Below, in pieces: positions 33,601-59,405 of a stretch of DNA of 64,000 nt (positions are counted from its first letter, which is position 1; each line of letters begins with the position of its first letter). Origin of the DNA: Symsagittifera roscoffensis (taxonomy: Eukaryota; Xenacoelomorpha; Acoela; Convolutidae); the NCBI RefSeq assembly GCF_963678635.1, contig NC_087063.1, positions 34,942,540 through 35,006,539 of the forward strand, in the 5' to 3' direction. The notes beneath the pieces were generated by a model that had not been told where the DNA came from, ran no database searches, and was given only the letters and a program-made list of their open reading frames with translations. The position numbers were made by a program, and so were the translations under genes.

Positions 33601-34800
33601 AATTTTTTTTTCAACAATTGTGACGACTATTCCTGGAACCTCCCTCAATTCAAACACAAACAATAGAGAAAAGAAAATGGATTTTCTTCTAGACAGCGGT
33701 GCGTTGCAATCAAAAGAAAGCCTTCCGGTGTGACACGACGTCATAAGCAGACTGATTAGCAGCCACAGATCAAATAACTATCGACACCGCGATCCTAAAG
33801 ATATTTCTAAATATCTGAAAGCGAGAATTTCGCAAATCAGGGCGATAGTTTACTGAAAGAGAAAGGGTCTACCCGACATCGAAAAGCCTTGAGACAAACC
33901 GGCATTTTGGTTATACCTAAGAGCTAGTACATCCTATCGAAGATAAGGTGAAATTACAAGCCAGAATTGGTGAAAAAGTATCTGAATTTTCATCAAGATA
34001 GTGTCCTGGAGTTGAATTCCATCTGCCTATTAGTAGAGAAATAAAACATTTTACCAGGACTGATTGGAAAGATAAGATAAGCAAAGAACAGGCCTCGCAG
34101 ACAAGGAGGAAGCGAAAAAGAATGAAGTGGAGCAAATGGATGCTACTTTGTCAAACTGTTAGTGTTGTAACTGTTCTGTTTGTTCTTTGCTTTGTGCCTC
34201 GTGAGGTCTGCTCCTCGTGACCTTCAAAGTAATGATCTCAACAACCCTTCCCCACCATCTCTCCGACGATGGATACTAGGGAGTAATTTTCGTGGAAACT
34301 AGTGCTAGACGATCTCAAAAAAAATCCTAATTTAAATGAACCTTCTCGTTGCTAAATTTTTTTTTCGATTAGGTTAGGTTCAAAATTTTGAGCAAAAAAT
34401 TGAAAACCGACAAAATACCAGTTTTTACGCGATTCCACTTGCCGGTAAACTTTTTTTGTGACCATGTTGTTCATTGTTTCTAGCTGAAACTACTCAGAAT
34501 TGAAAAAAAAGAACAGCTGGGGTTGACGAGTAGAGCATTAGCCAAGTTAGGCAAAACAAGAGTGATAGGACAGCGGATGCTTGATAAGAAAAATTTGGCC
34601 GTCAGTCATGCACTTTTTTATCATTTTGATTAGAAGGAAACCCACAAAAACAAAATCAATAAACCCTCAACAAAGACAATAAACCCTAGTACTAAATTAG
34701 TAGGACCTTACAAGATTCAGAGGGCACTGATTTGCCAAAGTGGCAGCAAGAAAATTTATACCCGAGAACCAAACATCAGGTTCAGGTACTTTCCGTAAAA
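33601..34800 (+). mobile_element. Decayed gypsy-type fragments (protease-like, membrane segment, integrase-like)
   Basis: A retropepsin-like block, MDFLLDSGALQS, reads on + at about 33.68 kb. A basic stretch followed by a hydrophobic segment (MLLCQTVSVVTVLFVLCFV) is at about 34.14-34.2 kb, and an integrase C-terminal-like stretch (LVGPYKIQRALICQSG) at about 34.70 kb. The pieces are in one orientation but heavily decayed, with many breaks and no LTR seen. They are older than the large - strand element. Confidence 0.45.
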
Positions 34801-34860
34801 ATAACTTTTTTTGGCCGATTTAATTTTTTTTATCCCAACTGAAAAATCAAAACGTAACAC

Positions 34861-35479
34861 GGGAGTCTTTGTGTGAGATTGAAGCAGCAGCTAAAACTTA
34901 TGTAAAGCAAGCATCATCTGATAGGGGTTGGAAGGAACAAGAATTTTTTTCCGAAAACAACGCCCTTTTAGCAGTACTATCCAAAAAAAGGGTTGAGTTT
35001 TGTATCATGCAAAATTGGCCAATACGAAGGCAAATTGCCAGACTGTTCAGGATACGACCAATTTAAAACAATGAACAACGCTGATGATTCAGTGGTCTAA
35101 AAAACTGCGAAAGACATTAAAAAAGAAACGTTGAGTCTGAAAAACGGCAATGTTACTTGTGAACATACCTACAATAAATTGAGGTCAACAACTAGTCAAC
35201 AGGCTCGTTTGAGCGATTTACCACAAGTACACAAGAAAGACATACCATTGCACCCTGTTCTATCTCTTCTCGGAAGTTTATATGCCAACTTGATCTAAGC
35301 CTCGGCTAACTTTCTTGAAAAAATTTTGGGAGCAAATATTGAAACAATTACACAAGAATCAAGAGAGATTATTGATAAGGTTTATTTGGGCTCCGATCAG
35401 ATTTGTATTTCTTTTAGATGTTAAAAAATTGTTAACTAATGTTCCACTGAAAGAAGGGTTACATAGCAGTTACATTCAG
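34861..35479 (+). mobile_element. Penelope-like element fragment
   Basis: The + strand reads LRSTTSQQARLSDLPQVHK, then PLHPVLSLLGSLYANLI, then a stretch ending FLLDVKKLLTNVPLKEGL. These match in order the Penelope RT blocks (RPTGSQPPRLYGLPKIHK; PLRPIVSSIGSPTYNLA; SFDVVSLFTNVPLDEAL) as I know them. The reading changes frame at least once. The C-terminal RT palm and any GIY-YIG endonuclease are absent; the fragment stops where the inverted repeat at 35480 begins. Confidence 0.7.
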
Positions 35480-35625
35480 ACTCGTCAGTATTTAAACAAA
35501 TACTGTTTCAACCAATCAGAATCGAGATAAAGAAGAAATTAATATATTATTATTTATTCTGGATTATTCATGTCTTTTCTCGATTCTGATTGGTTGAAAC
35601 AGTGTTTGTCTAAATACTGACGAGT
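35480..35625. repeat. Foldback repeat, 48-bp arms
   Basis: Arms 35480-35527 and 35578-35625 are reverse complements with two mismatches around a 50-bp loop. The arms begin ACTCGTCAGTATTTA and end CAATCAGAATCGAGA. It is probably a small non-autonomous DNA transposon, superfamily not identified, sitting at the broken end of the Penelope fragment. Confidence 0.75.
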
Positions 35626-35912
35626 ATGAATACGCGGTTGTCTAAATACAGGCTGCACCCCGAAAGAGGCTAGCGATGAAAAAGCTATGCAGATCTTTGT
35701 TTCCAATATATGTTTTTGTATGAGTTGTCAAAAATTCGAAGCACCGAAGGTGCGTTGCACGATACTTTACTTTTTGAAAAATCCATATTTATCAGCAAAT
35801 TATCATCGTATCATTGAAATCATAAATCATCCTTAAATGCTTCATCATTATATTTATTTATTACTTTTTAAAATATGTTCTTGATTGGAATGTAATTCAG
35901 TATCTTTCAGGA
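35626..35912. other. No gene recognised
   Basis: A short interval between two foldback repeats; nothing recognised. Confidence 0.35.
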
Positions 35913-36099
35913 ACCGATTTTTCAGCATACCAATCTTTTAACACAGACAGTGAGAAATTAGTCTTTTCTTTTAGCAGACCAACTTAAAAAACTGAGCGGA
36001 GCAAGTAGTCGCAAATCGCCAACGCTGCGTTTGAAGTTAGCTTTCTGACTTGCTAATTGTTCTGAGTCTGCTAAAAGATTGGTATGATATAAAACCGAT
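35913..36099. repeat. Foldback repeat just upstream of TTLL1
   Basis: The left arm (about 35913-35948, containing CATACCAATCTTTTA) and right arm (about 36065-36099, containing TAAAAGATTGGTATG) are inverted copies with small differences. It ends about 130 bp before the TTLL1 ATG and therefore lies in its promoter or 5' UTR. Confidence 0.65.
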
Positions 36100-36231
36100 C
36101 TGCTAAAGTCCCTAGCACCAATTTTTTTTGGCATATTAGCAAATTTTTTTCTCCAATATTAGTTTTTCTCGTTCCGTTTCAGGCCAATATGGATTGAAAT
36201 TTGATGTACAAAATTGATCTTCCTCAATAAA

Positions 36232-50047
<13,816 letters not shown>

Positions 50048-50846
50048 AATTTGTGTTTTGGAAATATTCCGGCGCGAAATTTAATTGACTTTAGTCTTCT
50101 GTGCAATCATCGATTTTTTCGAAACTTGTATCTATCACCTGTAATCCTGTAATATTGGCCGGCTGTAAATATCTTTCGACTGTAAATATGTTGCATGTGT
50201 AGATTATCCCTAAATTTAATGAACTTTTTCGAAAGGGCGCGTTTTTAATAATGTTCAAAAAGGAGGGTTGCGTGAAGCTGCTGACAGTAGACACGACATG
50301 ATACCAGCTGATTTATTGAGATAGTTTTTTTGAAAGGATCGGTCTAATAGCCCAACGCTGGACGCGAATCTCGTTAACTACCCCTTTTGCTTGGGGGAGA
50401 ATTCTTTACTAGGTATAAAATTCACATATGCCTAACCGTCGAATTATTTCTTTATATAGCGGGAAGATTCTTCATGGTACCATAAGGGAAAATTGTTAGA
50501 GATCCCTTGGAGCAATAAAGGCAAAACCTACGCAGGCATCGGGAGCGACTGAACGTGTGGCATTGAAGCGTTCTATTGTTGTCATGGCATCCTTTTTTAT
50601 GTTGCTTTCTTATAAATGCTAGGGAGTTGAATTTTGTTAAAGGCTAATAAGTTCAAACTCGCGCACTTGATATGCCTGCTCAAGTTTCGTTGCCATTCCT
50701 TGAACTATCTTTCAATGATAACTTCAGATGAGTTTTGTTTCGATGGTTTTAATCCACGAAGTGTGAATGATTACGCTCTCATCTGCAGTTGGTAGTGGCA
50801 GTCATCAGAACAACAGTGATCAGTTCTGGTAGTAGAGTGGGTAGAG
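50048..50846. other. Intergenic region TTLL1-UBL5
   Basis: It holds the TTLL1 3' UTR and the UBL5 promoter and 5' UTR, with no repeat or other gene recognised. No clear TATA box stands out upstream of 50847. Confidence 0.5.
50514..50519 (+). other. Candidate poly(A) signal of TTLL1
   Basis: AATAAA lies about 470 bases after the TTLL1 stop codon and 330 bases before the UBL5 start. No other AATAAA was noticed between the two genes. Weak evidence by itself. Confidence 0.35.
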
Positions 50847-51275
50847 ATGATAGAGATCACATGTAATGACAGACTGGGCAAGAAGGTGCGCATCAAGTGC
50901 AACCCCAGCGACACTGTGGGGGATCTGAAGAAATTGATAGCTGCCCAGACAGGCACCTCCTGGGAGAGAATCATTCTGAAGAAGTGGTACACCATATACA
51001 AGGACCACATCACACTTGGAGACTGTAAGAAGACAATGATTTAATATATCTTGTCCTATGATCTTTTCTGGTTATATATCTAAATATTACCTAAATTTGA
51101 CATTTTCCCAGCCGAAAACAGCTGCCTTGAACTGATTAGCCTTTGAATTGATTTTATCTAATAAGATTTTATTTCCATCTGAAATCTTGATCTCATTGCT
51201 TCATTTTACCGTTGTTGATTGATTGCTTCAGATGAAATTCACGACGGAATGAATTTGGAACTCTATTATCAATGA
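50847..51275 (+). CDS. UBL5: Ubiquitin-like protein 5 (UBL5/Hub1)
   Basis: Two exons, 50847-51024 and 51232-51275, joined in phase 1 (GTAAG donor, TTCAG acceptor), encode exactly 73 residues, the family's usual length. The protein begins [19 protein letters not shown], continues [15 protein letters not shown] and [17 protein letters not shown], and ends [14 protein letters not shown] with the di-tyrosine in place of the di-glycine of ubiquitin. UBL5/Hub1 is therefore not conjugated. It binds spliceosomal proteins such as Snu66 and modulates splice-site use. It starts 800 bases after TTLL1 on the same strand. The intron is 207 bases. Very close to the vertebrate sequence, so under strong selection. 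Confidence 0.97.
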
Positions 51276-52900
51276 TTTTCGGCTGATGCGGGGCTTGCTA
51301 TGGAAAAGTTCGAGCATGACCGAGATGCTGCCGGCGAAATGAATTCAAAACTGTATTTTGAGCTTAATATAACTTTAAACTTAATTTTTTTGAACTCTAT
51401 CGCTGCAGTTGAGTGATTTATTTTTGCTTTTGTTTTCTATAATACAGTAATTTTTAAATGACTTGATGTTTCCTTCAAGCGCTAAAAGACAAGTTAGCTT
51501 TAGACGATTAATTATAATTCGGTGATTTTGATCCGATCCAAAATATGTTGCTTAAAAAGAACTAGCGAACCCATTTCCATGCGATTTTGAGCTCCCTGCA
51601 AATAATGCGTTTGAGTAACTACGGCTGGAGTAACTAAGCTTTATTCACTGAAACAAAAATTTGCACAAGGTTGCTGGAAACAGTCGATCGAAGTCAGTGC
51701 GATTGTAAAATTTGCAGGACGTCTACCCCGGGGAGCAATTTTGGTACCGACAAGCTGGTTGTTCCTCAGAAAGTGCATGTTTAAAAAAAGCGCTGCAACA
51801 TTTTCGTATATAAGCAACAAGCGCCAGATAACAATTTTTGGACGTTTCTGCAGTTTCTTATGTGAAACTGGTTTTATTAAGAGTCGTATATCGTTCGTGA
51901 TGATTTTTTGTTTCATTACGAAGCCAAACTGTGCACTGGATAGGCGCACAATTTTGTGTCTATGTTCCTGGATTCCAGATACAAGTCTTTAAACATGTTG
52001 AAATTTTGTCGGAACGATCAAAGAAAAGGAAAGAACAAAAGAAGAAAAAAGGGAGCGTCCTTGTTGCGGAATCCCTTTAAAATTCTAAAAATGCACAGGT
52101 TGGCCTCGTAATGTTTTTTTTCAGGCAAAGTCTTAAAATGCTCAAATAACAAAAGAAGTGCCTTTATACTTATAACTGGAGATTTGTGTGGACTTAGGTA
52201 TGGCGCAAAAGAAGTGATCGATTTCTAGTTAATTTTAAGTTTACCCAGCGGAATAAAATTTTTTCCTATTAATCTAGTTTTCTCAAATTGGTTTAATTTT
52301 ATCAAAAAATGCGAATCATAAATTGCTTTTGAAATTCAAGAAGCTTTGAGGCCATAGTTTTTTTGAATTTCGAAAGTTCAATTTTCGTTCTTTTCGTTTG
52401 ACTATTCTCCAACTGTATGTTTAAGCTTTTTAGTTTTTTGAATTTTACTGCCTAAGGAAAGCTCTTGAATACGATTTCACTCAATCTTGAAACCTTGGAT
52501 GAAAAGGTTTGGCTGTTATATGAGACTAAGTGATATATCATTTTATGCTCCATTAGTTTTTAGACTGCATAAAAACCGAAAGTGTGGCCAATTTGCTGTC
52601 AGATTCTAAATCACTGATAAGTTTAATTTGAGAACGGCCTTAAAAATGAAATCAGAGGCTGCTGTGCAATGTTTTTTTTTGCAAAATATTAAAGTTTGAA
52701 CTTTCGACTAGTTTCGCAGAGAAGAGTAGACCGGAAAAGGTCATTTAATTTGTGTGATTCAAGAGAACGATCGTCACCTATTGAATAGGTAAAAAGTAAT
52801 ATTCGCTTGTTTGATTTGATTTTCTAGTTGCTTCGAATTGACGAAATTTATCGAATACTGTCATGATATAAACTATCTAAAACGAATTGGTCAAATTATT
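51276..52900. other. No gene recognised
   Basis: UBL5 3' flank and intergenic DNA. A 102-codon - strand frame at 51641-51949 contains LRNNQLVGTKIAPRGRRPAN, but no motif or splice support was seen. Confidence 0.4.
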
Positions 52901-53403
52901 GTTCCGTCTTCCGTAACGAAAGTAACGGAATATTTGTGCTCGGGTTGGGTTTTTTTTCTTCAGACAAACTTCGACTTTTTGACTAGCTATTTTTGATGGA
53001 TTTGTTTGTATATCATTTAAATATATTATTGTCCTGAGCCTAAATTTGAAAAGATATTTCACCTTTGATCATTTTTTGGTAAGTTATGGGGGTTTAAAGA
53101 TTGCCAGTTTAGCCGATTTGGGACAATTAACGCGCGATATTTTTGCCGCTAATAACGCGTAAGCGGAGATTTAATCTTTTTAAAATTGTTCTAAATTGGT
53201 TGAAGAAAGCTTATTTGCCTTAGTTGATTTGTTCCTAGAAGCAAAACTTATCACTTTGTACTCTAAATGGCTTTAAGATTTTTGTATTTTAAATTTTTTT
53301 CCTTTATTTTTTTACATTTTATTTTTCATGTAATTACTGCTCCATAGACCTTAAAAGGCAGTGGGAACATTCAGGTTTTTGCACTCATACGAGCAGTTTT
53401 GTT
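52901..53403 (+). repeat. R1 repeat, copy a (single)
   Basis: About 503 bp from GTTCCG to TTTTGTT. It shares with the other copies the 5' block AACGAAAGTAACGGAATATT, the TTGTGCTCGG motif, the inner AATTAACGCGCGATAT stretch and the 3' block GAACATTCAGG...GAGCAGTTTTGTT. The 3' hairpin is decayed in this copy. Confidence 0.85.
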
Positions 53404-55076
53404 TTTTAAAATCTTGCATCATATTTTCTAAAGCTATAGAGGGGTTGAAACTTGACACCTGGGGATAAATAATTAATTTACAATTGGGGATGAATGTATA
53501 AATTTACACAAACGCAACGTGGTTGTACCAGGCTGATCGACCTAAGTCGCAAAAACTAGTGTTACTTTTGTTGGCTGGGTAGCTTTTTTGTAGCAGTGGC
53601 AGTTTAATTGCCTGTACTTTGAGCTTCGATTAAAATTAACACAGTTGATGCATCTGTAATTCATCGATTGAACCAAAAAAAACTTTGTTTCATACTACGG
53701 GACAAGAAGAAAAACTCAATTTTAGAAAAGTTTCAACTCAACATTATTTCAACTTAAAATGAACGCTTAATTTATTTACAATTCGGCTCTATAATTTGTT
53801 GTTCTTTACATGCAAAATTTTTGTGGTTACCTTTAGCTGCATAGCGGCAAGTTAGTGGTGCAAGTTAGTGTAGATATTTTTTAGTGTGGATTCTTTGCTG
53901 CATATCATTGGCAATTTATTAGCATATGTAGCTACTTTGTTGGTGACTAGTGTTTGCAGTTTATCGAAGGCTTGTGGCGCAATTATCAAAATCTGACAAG
54001 GTTCAAATCTGACACTGTAAAGTTTCCACACCTTCAAGCAAGTTTTCACCTTTTTTATTTCATATTTAGAGCTGCCTTTTGTCGCTTTGGGCTTTTTCAA
54101 TCCAGCTCAAACAAGATTTCATCAAGTTGATGGAACTAGTTTTTCCAAATAATCTGTAAACAGAATACATATGACATTTAGTGGGTCTTATGCACTAAAT
54201 GGCCCAATGTCAGTTTTTCTACATCTTGATCTAAAATTATTGTGGTTGAGTCTGATTGGCTAATTTGCTAATCAAATTCAAACATGGTTGTTTAAGTATT
54301 TTAAATTTTCAAGCATAAAATCACAATAGGCGAAAAGACCAAAAGTATAGAACATTTGTTCCTTTTAATGCTGAGTAAATATATTCATTGTTTGTTAAAA
54401 CTCCACTGTATCAGTAATTTTGGCTAATATTTTGGTCTGCTGATATTCTGAGAAATTCTTATTTGCATTGCTTACCTACAAAATGAGCTATTAAAATTTG
54501 ACTACAAGAGTTTCAGATCAAGATTTTAAAATGTGATTTTGGTTCTTTGGTGCATAAGACCCCAATTGTAAGCAAAACTGCGTGGGGCGGTTATTTTAAA
54601 AAGGATTGAGCAATTTTTTGTTGAAAATATTGTCCGTTTTGAGAAACCAAAAAATATATGTACAATTAAGGTCAAATGGAACAATCCACGCTACGCCTTG
54701 ATACGAGCAAGTCATTTATTTTTTACTTCCTTTCGTATAATTACGTTCCAATGGCTGCTTAAAGATTTTTTAGTTATCGCTGATTATATCGACTGATAGC
54801 TAATACTGATTTCTTTGTGAAAAGAATGATATTTCATCGTTTTTGAACATTGCTTTTCAAGTTCTTTTCAGAAAACGGCATCTTTTAAATCGGTTTTTTT
54901 TTTGCATATCTAAGTTTAGCCGCGCTTCTCCGTTCTTCTTGGCTATGATTGATTTTAGCCTCTCGATGTTTTTTTTAAAAAAGCTTGTTAAAAATGGCTT
55001 TGATGGATAATCGACGTAATACAAGCTGTTTTGATGAAATTTTTTTTAGAGAGATTACAATCTGCTCAAGCTTAGC
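53404..55076. other. No gene recognised
   Basis: AT-rich intergenic DNA. The 82-codon - strand frame at 53852-54100 shows no domain. Confidence 0.4.
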
Positions 55077-55238
55077 TGGACCAAGATAACATCCTTCCCC
55101 CAAAGCCGTTTGGGGGGAGGTTGTTAAATTGGTTTTAAATTGGCAATTTTCAGCCAATCAGAATCACTCATTTTACATGTAGCGTTAGCAATTTTAGTGC
55201 GAATTAAATGCTGGGGTGGAAGATCATAACTTGTTCCA
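55077..55238. mobile_element. R2 foldback MITE, copy A
   Basis: It starts TGGACCAAGATAACATCC and ends with the approximate complement, GGAAGATCATAACTTGTTCC. An inner hairpin pairs TAACATCCTTCCCCC with GGGGGGAGGTTGTTA, and the block CAGCCAATCAGAAT is shared with copy B. A run of about 12 G follows it, as also happens after copy B. Confidence 0.7.
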
Positions 55239-56915
55239 TCCTATCTGGGGGGGGGGGGGTCCATTTGTTTTTTAGATATTGGGTTCCACACGCAGCGTCA
55301 ACCAGTTTTAATTCGAATTGAACATTGAGAAGGAAGACTTTGTCTTGTTCTAGTTAGGAGAAAGGGTGTTAATTTCATCCGCAGTTTTGTTTGGAGAGAA
55401 TGCTTGATTTGAAAAAATAAAAAATGAAATTTTTGATTCTATAGACTACTCAAAAAAATTTTGAGTTTCCATTATAAACGAGTATCCGTGTCGAGAGATG
55501 CTATGATGTCAATTTTCAGATCAAGCAAGAAAAAAAACAGTGAAGACGATTTGCTATAACAATGTAATTCGATAGATAATAGAATTACGTATACTTACTC
55601 TCAAATATCATGATGAACATAGTAAAAGTTTGGCTCGAGCTGATGTTAAAATTATTCGCGATTAGTTTGCATTGTTCATCTTTTCAGCAAACTTTTGGGC
55701 TTTACTTTTTCATTTGATAAATTCCAGTAACGGGGAAGCTCTCCAAATGGTAGGGTTCAATTGACATGATTTTGCAATGCCGGCATAAATTTCATTAAAT
55801 TTCTAACAATTTTTATCGACGAACGCGTGTTTTTTTTTAATCAATTACGAATAAAAAGCAGTTCATTGCTTGCAAACAGATGTTGAGTAGCATTTTGTCG
55901 GAAAAGTGATTACAAGAAACTAATTAGTAACAGAAATCTTATGCTTTTGATATATTTATATTTTTTTTCAGGTAAAATGTCAAAAAGATTGACTTGACGA
56001 CTTTAGTGCACTTCAAAAGTTGTTCATCGAAAATTCTATTTCAAAACAATAAATACATATAAAGTTTTTAAACAACTTTTTTTAAAAAGTACCCGGGGTG
56101 TCAGAAAACACCAGACATACAATTCGCTTACTTTTCATACAAATTTCGATGGCTTTGCGAAAAAAAAGAATATTCGACTTTTAGCATATCCTTCATATCA
56201 AGATTTTATGACTATTTTTGTAATCTTTGTATGAGTAGCATTGTTTCATAAAAATCACTTCGAATATTTATATATTTTTAGTTTTTAAACTCAGTAACTC
56301 AGTCGTAACTGGTGGATATCAGCAACTTAGGTTGAAATAGATACCAACTCATTTAAAGACGCTCAAAGTTTTGTATTTAAAGATCGAAAATTATTTTTCA
56401 ATTAGATCTCAAGCAAACATTTAGCTTTAAAAAAAGAAAAAAATCAGCTTTAATTTTTTGGCGATTGCAATTGTTTTGGATTTTTTTATCAACCAAAACC
56501 AATTTTATGGCTAGGAAGCACATTGGGGCACCAAGTTCTATTTTTTTTCTATAGCAAACAACTGTGCTCGCTCGATTCGGTTTTCCCTTGACGGATTCCA
56601 TAGACTGATTCGCATGCTTTAGAAGATTTGGTAGCTGAATTTCAGAGAATACTTGTGTCTGTACAAAGTTGTGACAATTTATTCGCTGTTTTTGTATCCA
56701 GCAATAAACACGTTAAAAAGTTTTAACACGTTTTAACCATTTGTTTTTCGATTCCCATTGTTTTTGGTATCCAGACTACTAACAAAGTACCAGAGCCTGG
56801 CGTGGTAATGCAAAGGTGAAACTTCGCCAAAAATATATAACATATAAAATTGGTAGTTTCTGTGCATCTGGACTGAGATTCGAAAATTTTAATTTGGCAT
56901 TTGAAAATAGTTATT
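55239..56915. other. No gene recognised
   Basis: A G-tract at about 55247-55258, then AT-rich DNA with no repeat, RNA gene or convincing frame. Confidence 0.4.
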
Positions 56916-57418
56916 ATTCCGACTTTCGTAACGAAAGTAACGGAATATTTGTGCTCGGGGTGGTTTTTTTCTTCAGATAAACTTTTTATAAAAGCCATTT
57001 TTGGCGGATTTTTTAAAAATCATTTACAAGGTATTAATTTACTGAGCCTAAATTTGAAAAAAATATTTCACCATGAAAAAAGGATAATTTTTAATAAAGT
57101 TATGGTGGTTTGAAAAATGACCATTTTAGCCAATTTGGGGCAATTAACGCGCAATATATTTCGCGCTATTAATGCGTATGCGGTGATTTAATTCGTCTAA
57201 GAAATCGTTCCAAACTGGTTTAAGCAAGCTTTTTTGACATAAATGATTTGTTAGTATGAGCAAAATCTATCACTTTATATTTTATATGGAGAGAGATTTT
57301 TCGCAAAAATCATTTTATTTCATTACATTTATTTTTTTTTTCATGTCAATACTGCTCCATAGAACTTAAAAAGTAGCATGAACATTCAGGGCTTCGCACC
57401 AATACGTTCCGTCTTGTT
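56916..57418 (+). repeat. R1 repeat, copy b (first of the tandem array)
   Basis: About 503 bp, from ATTCCGACTTTCG to GTCTTGTT, joined directly to copy c. It has the intact 5' palindrome ACTTTCGTAACGAAAGT. Confidence 0.9.
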
Positions 57419-57865
57419 GTTCCGACCAGATAAACTTCGAATTTTTTCAAAAAGCCATTTTTGACGGATTTTTTAAATTTCATTTACAAGGTATTAATTT
57501 ACTGAGCCTAAATTTGAAAAAATATTTCAACTGGGATAATTTTTTATAAAGTTATGGTGCTTCAAAAAGAGACCATTTTAGCCAAATTGGGGCAATTAAC
57601 GCGCAATATAATTCGCGCTGTTATTGCGTATGCGGTGATTTAATTCGTCTTAGAAATCATTCCAAATTAGTTTGAAGAAGTTTTTTTGCCATAAATGATT
57701 TGTTAATATGAGCAAAATCTATCACTTTGTATTTTATATGGAGGGAGATTTTTCTCAAAAATCATTCCACTTCATTACATTTATTTTTTATGTCATTACT
57801 GCTCCATAGAACTTAAAAGGAAGTCGCAACATTCAGCGCTTTGCCCCAATGCGTTCCGTCTTGTT
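57419..57865 (+). repeat. R1 repeat, copy c
   Basis: About 447 bp. It starts GTTCCGA but lacks about 55 bp of the usual 5' part (the palindrome and TTGTGCTCGG block), then follows the family to GTCTTGTT. Confidence 0.9.
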
Positions 57866-58365
57866 GTTCAGACTTTCGTAACGAAAGTAACGGAATATTT
57901 GTGCTCGGGTGGGTTTTTTTTCTTCAGATAAACTTCGACTTTCTTTAACAAACCATTTTTGACGGATTTTTTAAGTATCAGTTACAAGGTATTATTTTAG
58001 TGAGCCTAAAATTGAAATAAGTATTTCACCTGGGATAATTTTTCATAAAGTTATGATGGTTTAAAAAATGACCGTTTTAGCCATTTTGGGGCAATTAACG
58101 CGCAATATATTTCGCTCTATTAATGCGTATGCGGTGATTTAATTCGTCTTAGAAATTGTTCCAAATTGGTTTAAGGATGCTCTTTTTGCCATAAATTATT
58201 CGTTAATATGAGCAAAACCTATCACTTTGTATTTTATAAGGAGAGAGATTTTTCGCAAAAATCATTTTATTTGATTACATTTTTTTTTTCATGTTATTAC
58301 TGCTGCATAGAACTTAAAGGTAGTCGGAACATTCAGGGCTCCGCCACAATACGTTCCGTCTTGTT
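57866..58365 (+). repeat. R1 repeat, copy d
   Basis: 500 bp, GTTCAGACTTTCG to GTCTTGTT, with all internal blocks. It shares with copies b and c the 3' variant ACGTTCCGTCTTGTT, in place of ACGAGCAGTCTTGTT in copies f and g. Confidence 0.9.
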
Positions 58366-58800
58366 GTTCCGACTTTCGTAATGAAAGCAACGGAATTTTT
58401 GTGCTCGGGTGGGTTTTTTTTCTTCAGACAAATTTCGGCTTTTTAACTAGCCATTTTGACGAATTTTTTTTGTTATTCAAAAACTATTGTTGTCTTGAGC
58501 TAAAACTTGAAAAGATATTTCAACTGTGATTTTTTTTTGTAAAGTTATGGGGGTTTAACGATTGGCACTTTGGCCGATTTGTGACAATTAATGCGCGATA
58601 GTTTTCGCGCTATTAACGCGTAAGCGGAGATTTAATCTTTTTTATAAATCGTTCAAATTGGTCAAGGAAGCTTATATGTCTTAATTGATTTGTAAAATGG
58701 AGCGAAATTTATCACTTTGTTTTTAATATGGCATGTGGGAAGGTGTTTTTACAAAAAATCTCATTTTAAAAAAAAAAAACTTAGTTTTTCTTACATTTTT
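58366..58800 (+). repeat. R1 repeat, copy e (3'-truncated)
   Basis: It begins GTTCCGACTTTCG directly after copy d and follows the family for about 430 bp, but the 3' hairpin region is missing. Confidence 0.85.
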
Positions 58801-59405
58801 TTAAATCTATTTCATACTTTGTAATCTGCAAAATATGTCACTGCGTTCTTCTCCAAAAATGGTAAAGGTATGAAGATAGAAAAAAAAATGGAAAAAAATG
58901 ACTTTTCTCGTTTTGCTAAAACTGATCGAAAAAATCTGCGCTACCTGCACAGCAACCGGTTGTTCTTGTTGCTGCTAAAAAGTTTTATGATTGACTTGGA
59001 AGTTTTGAAAAGTAAGGTGTAGGTAAGCCAACTTTTTCATAATTTTCTGTTTAATTCAGTTGCAAGCCTCTGCAACCGATTTTAAATCGCTAAGCTCGAT
59101 TCTTTGAAATAAAAACAAGTGGTCATCAAATTAATGTAGGATAAGAGCAATGATCTCTTGAAATGCCGAGCAAGTGCCACAGTTTTCAGAAAAAGTGCTG
59201 AACAAACCACTAGATTGCTAATGGACATTAGTACCCTTCAACATTTTGTTGGTAAGAGCTTTCAACCGGACTTTGAGTCTCTTTCTACGTGGAGCACCAA
59301 AGTTTCTAAAAAAAATTGAAAAAAGACTGGAGTTGAACCGTTGTTTTCCTTCAAAATTATTCACGAGGAAACGTTTTGCCGTTTTGCGAAGTAAAAAAAT
59401 CAGCG
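58801..59405. other. 5' flank of the ammonium transporter gene
   Basis: No repeat or gene recognised; it presumably holds the AMT promoter and 5' UTR. Confidence 0.45.

Noticed and set aside
51641-51992. Overlapping 102- and 83-codon frames on opposite strands
   Set aside because: No motif, splice support or similarity visible; left as unrecognised intergenic DNA.
53852-54100. 82-codon - strand frame
   Set aside because: No recognised domain and base composition like the flanking intergenic DNA.
56916-58800. CRISPR-like or satellite array
   Set aside because: The units are about 500 bp without short constant repeats and spacers. The same unit occurs singly elsewhere with transposon-like termini, so a tandemly arranged mobile repeat fits better.
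59376-59405. Upstream extension of the AMT first exon from a TTG
   Set aside because: In an animal gene the ATG at 59406 is the first plausible start; the TTG-led extension has no conserved residues.
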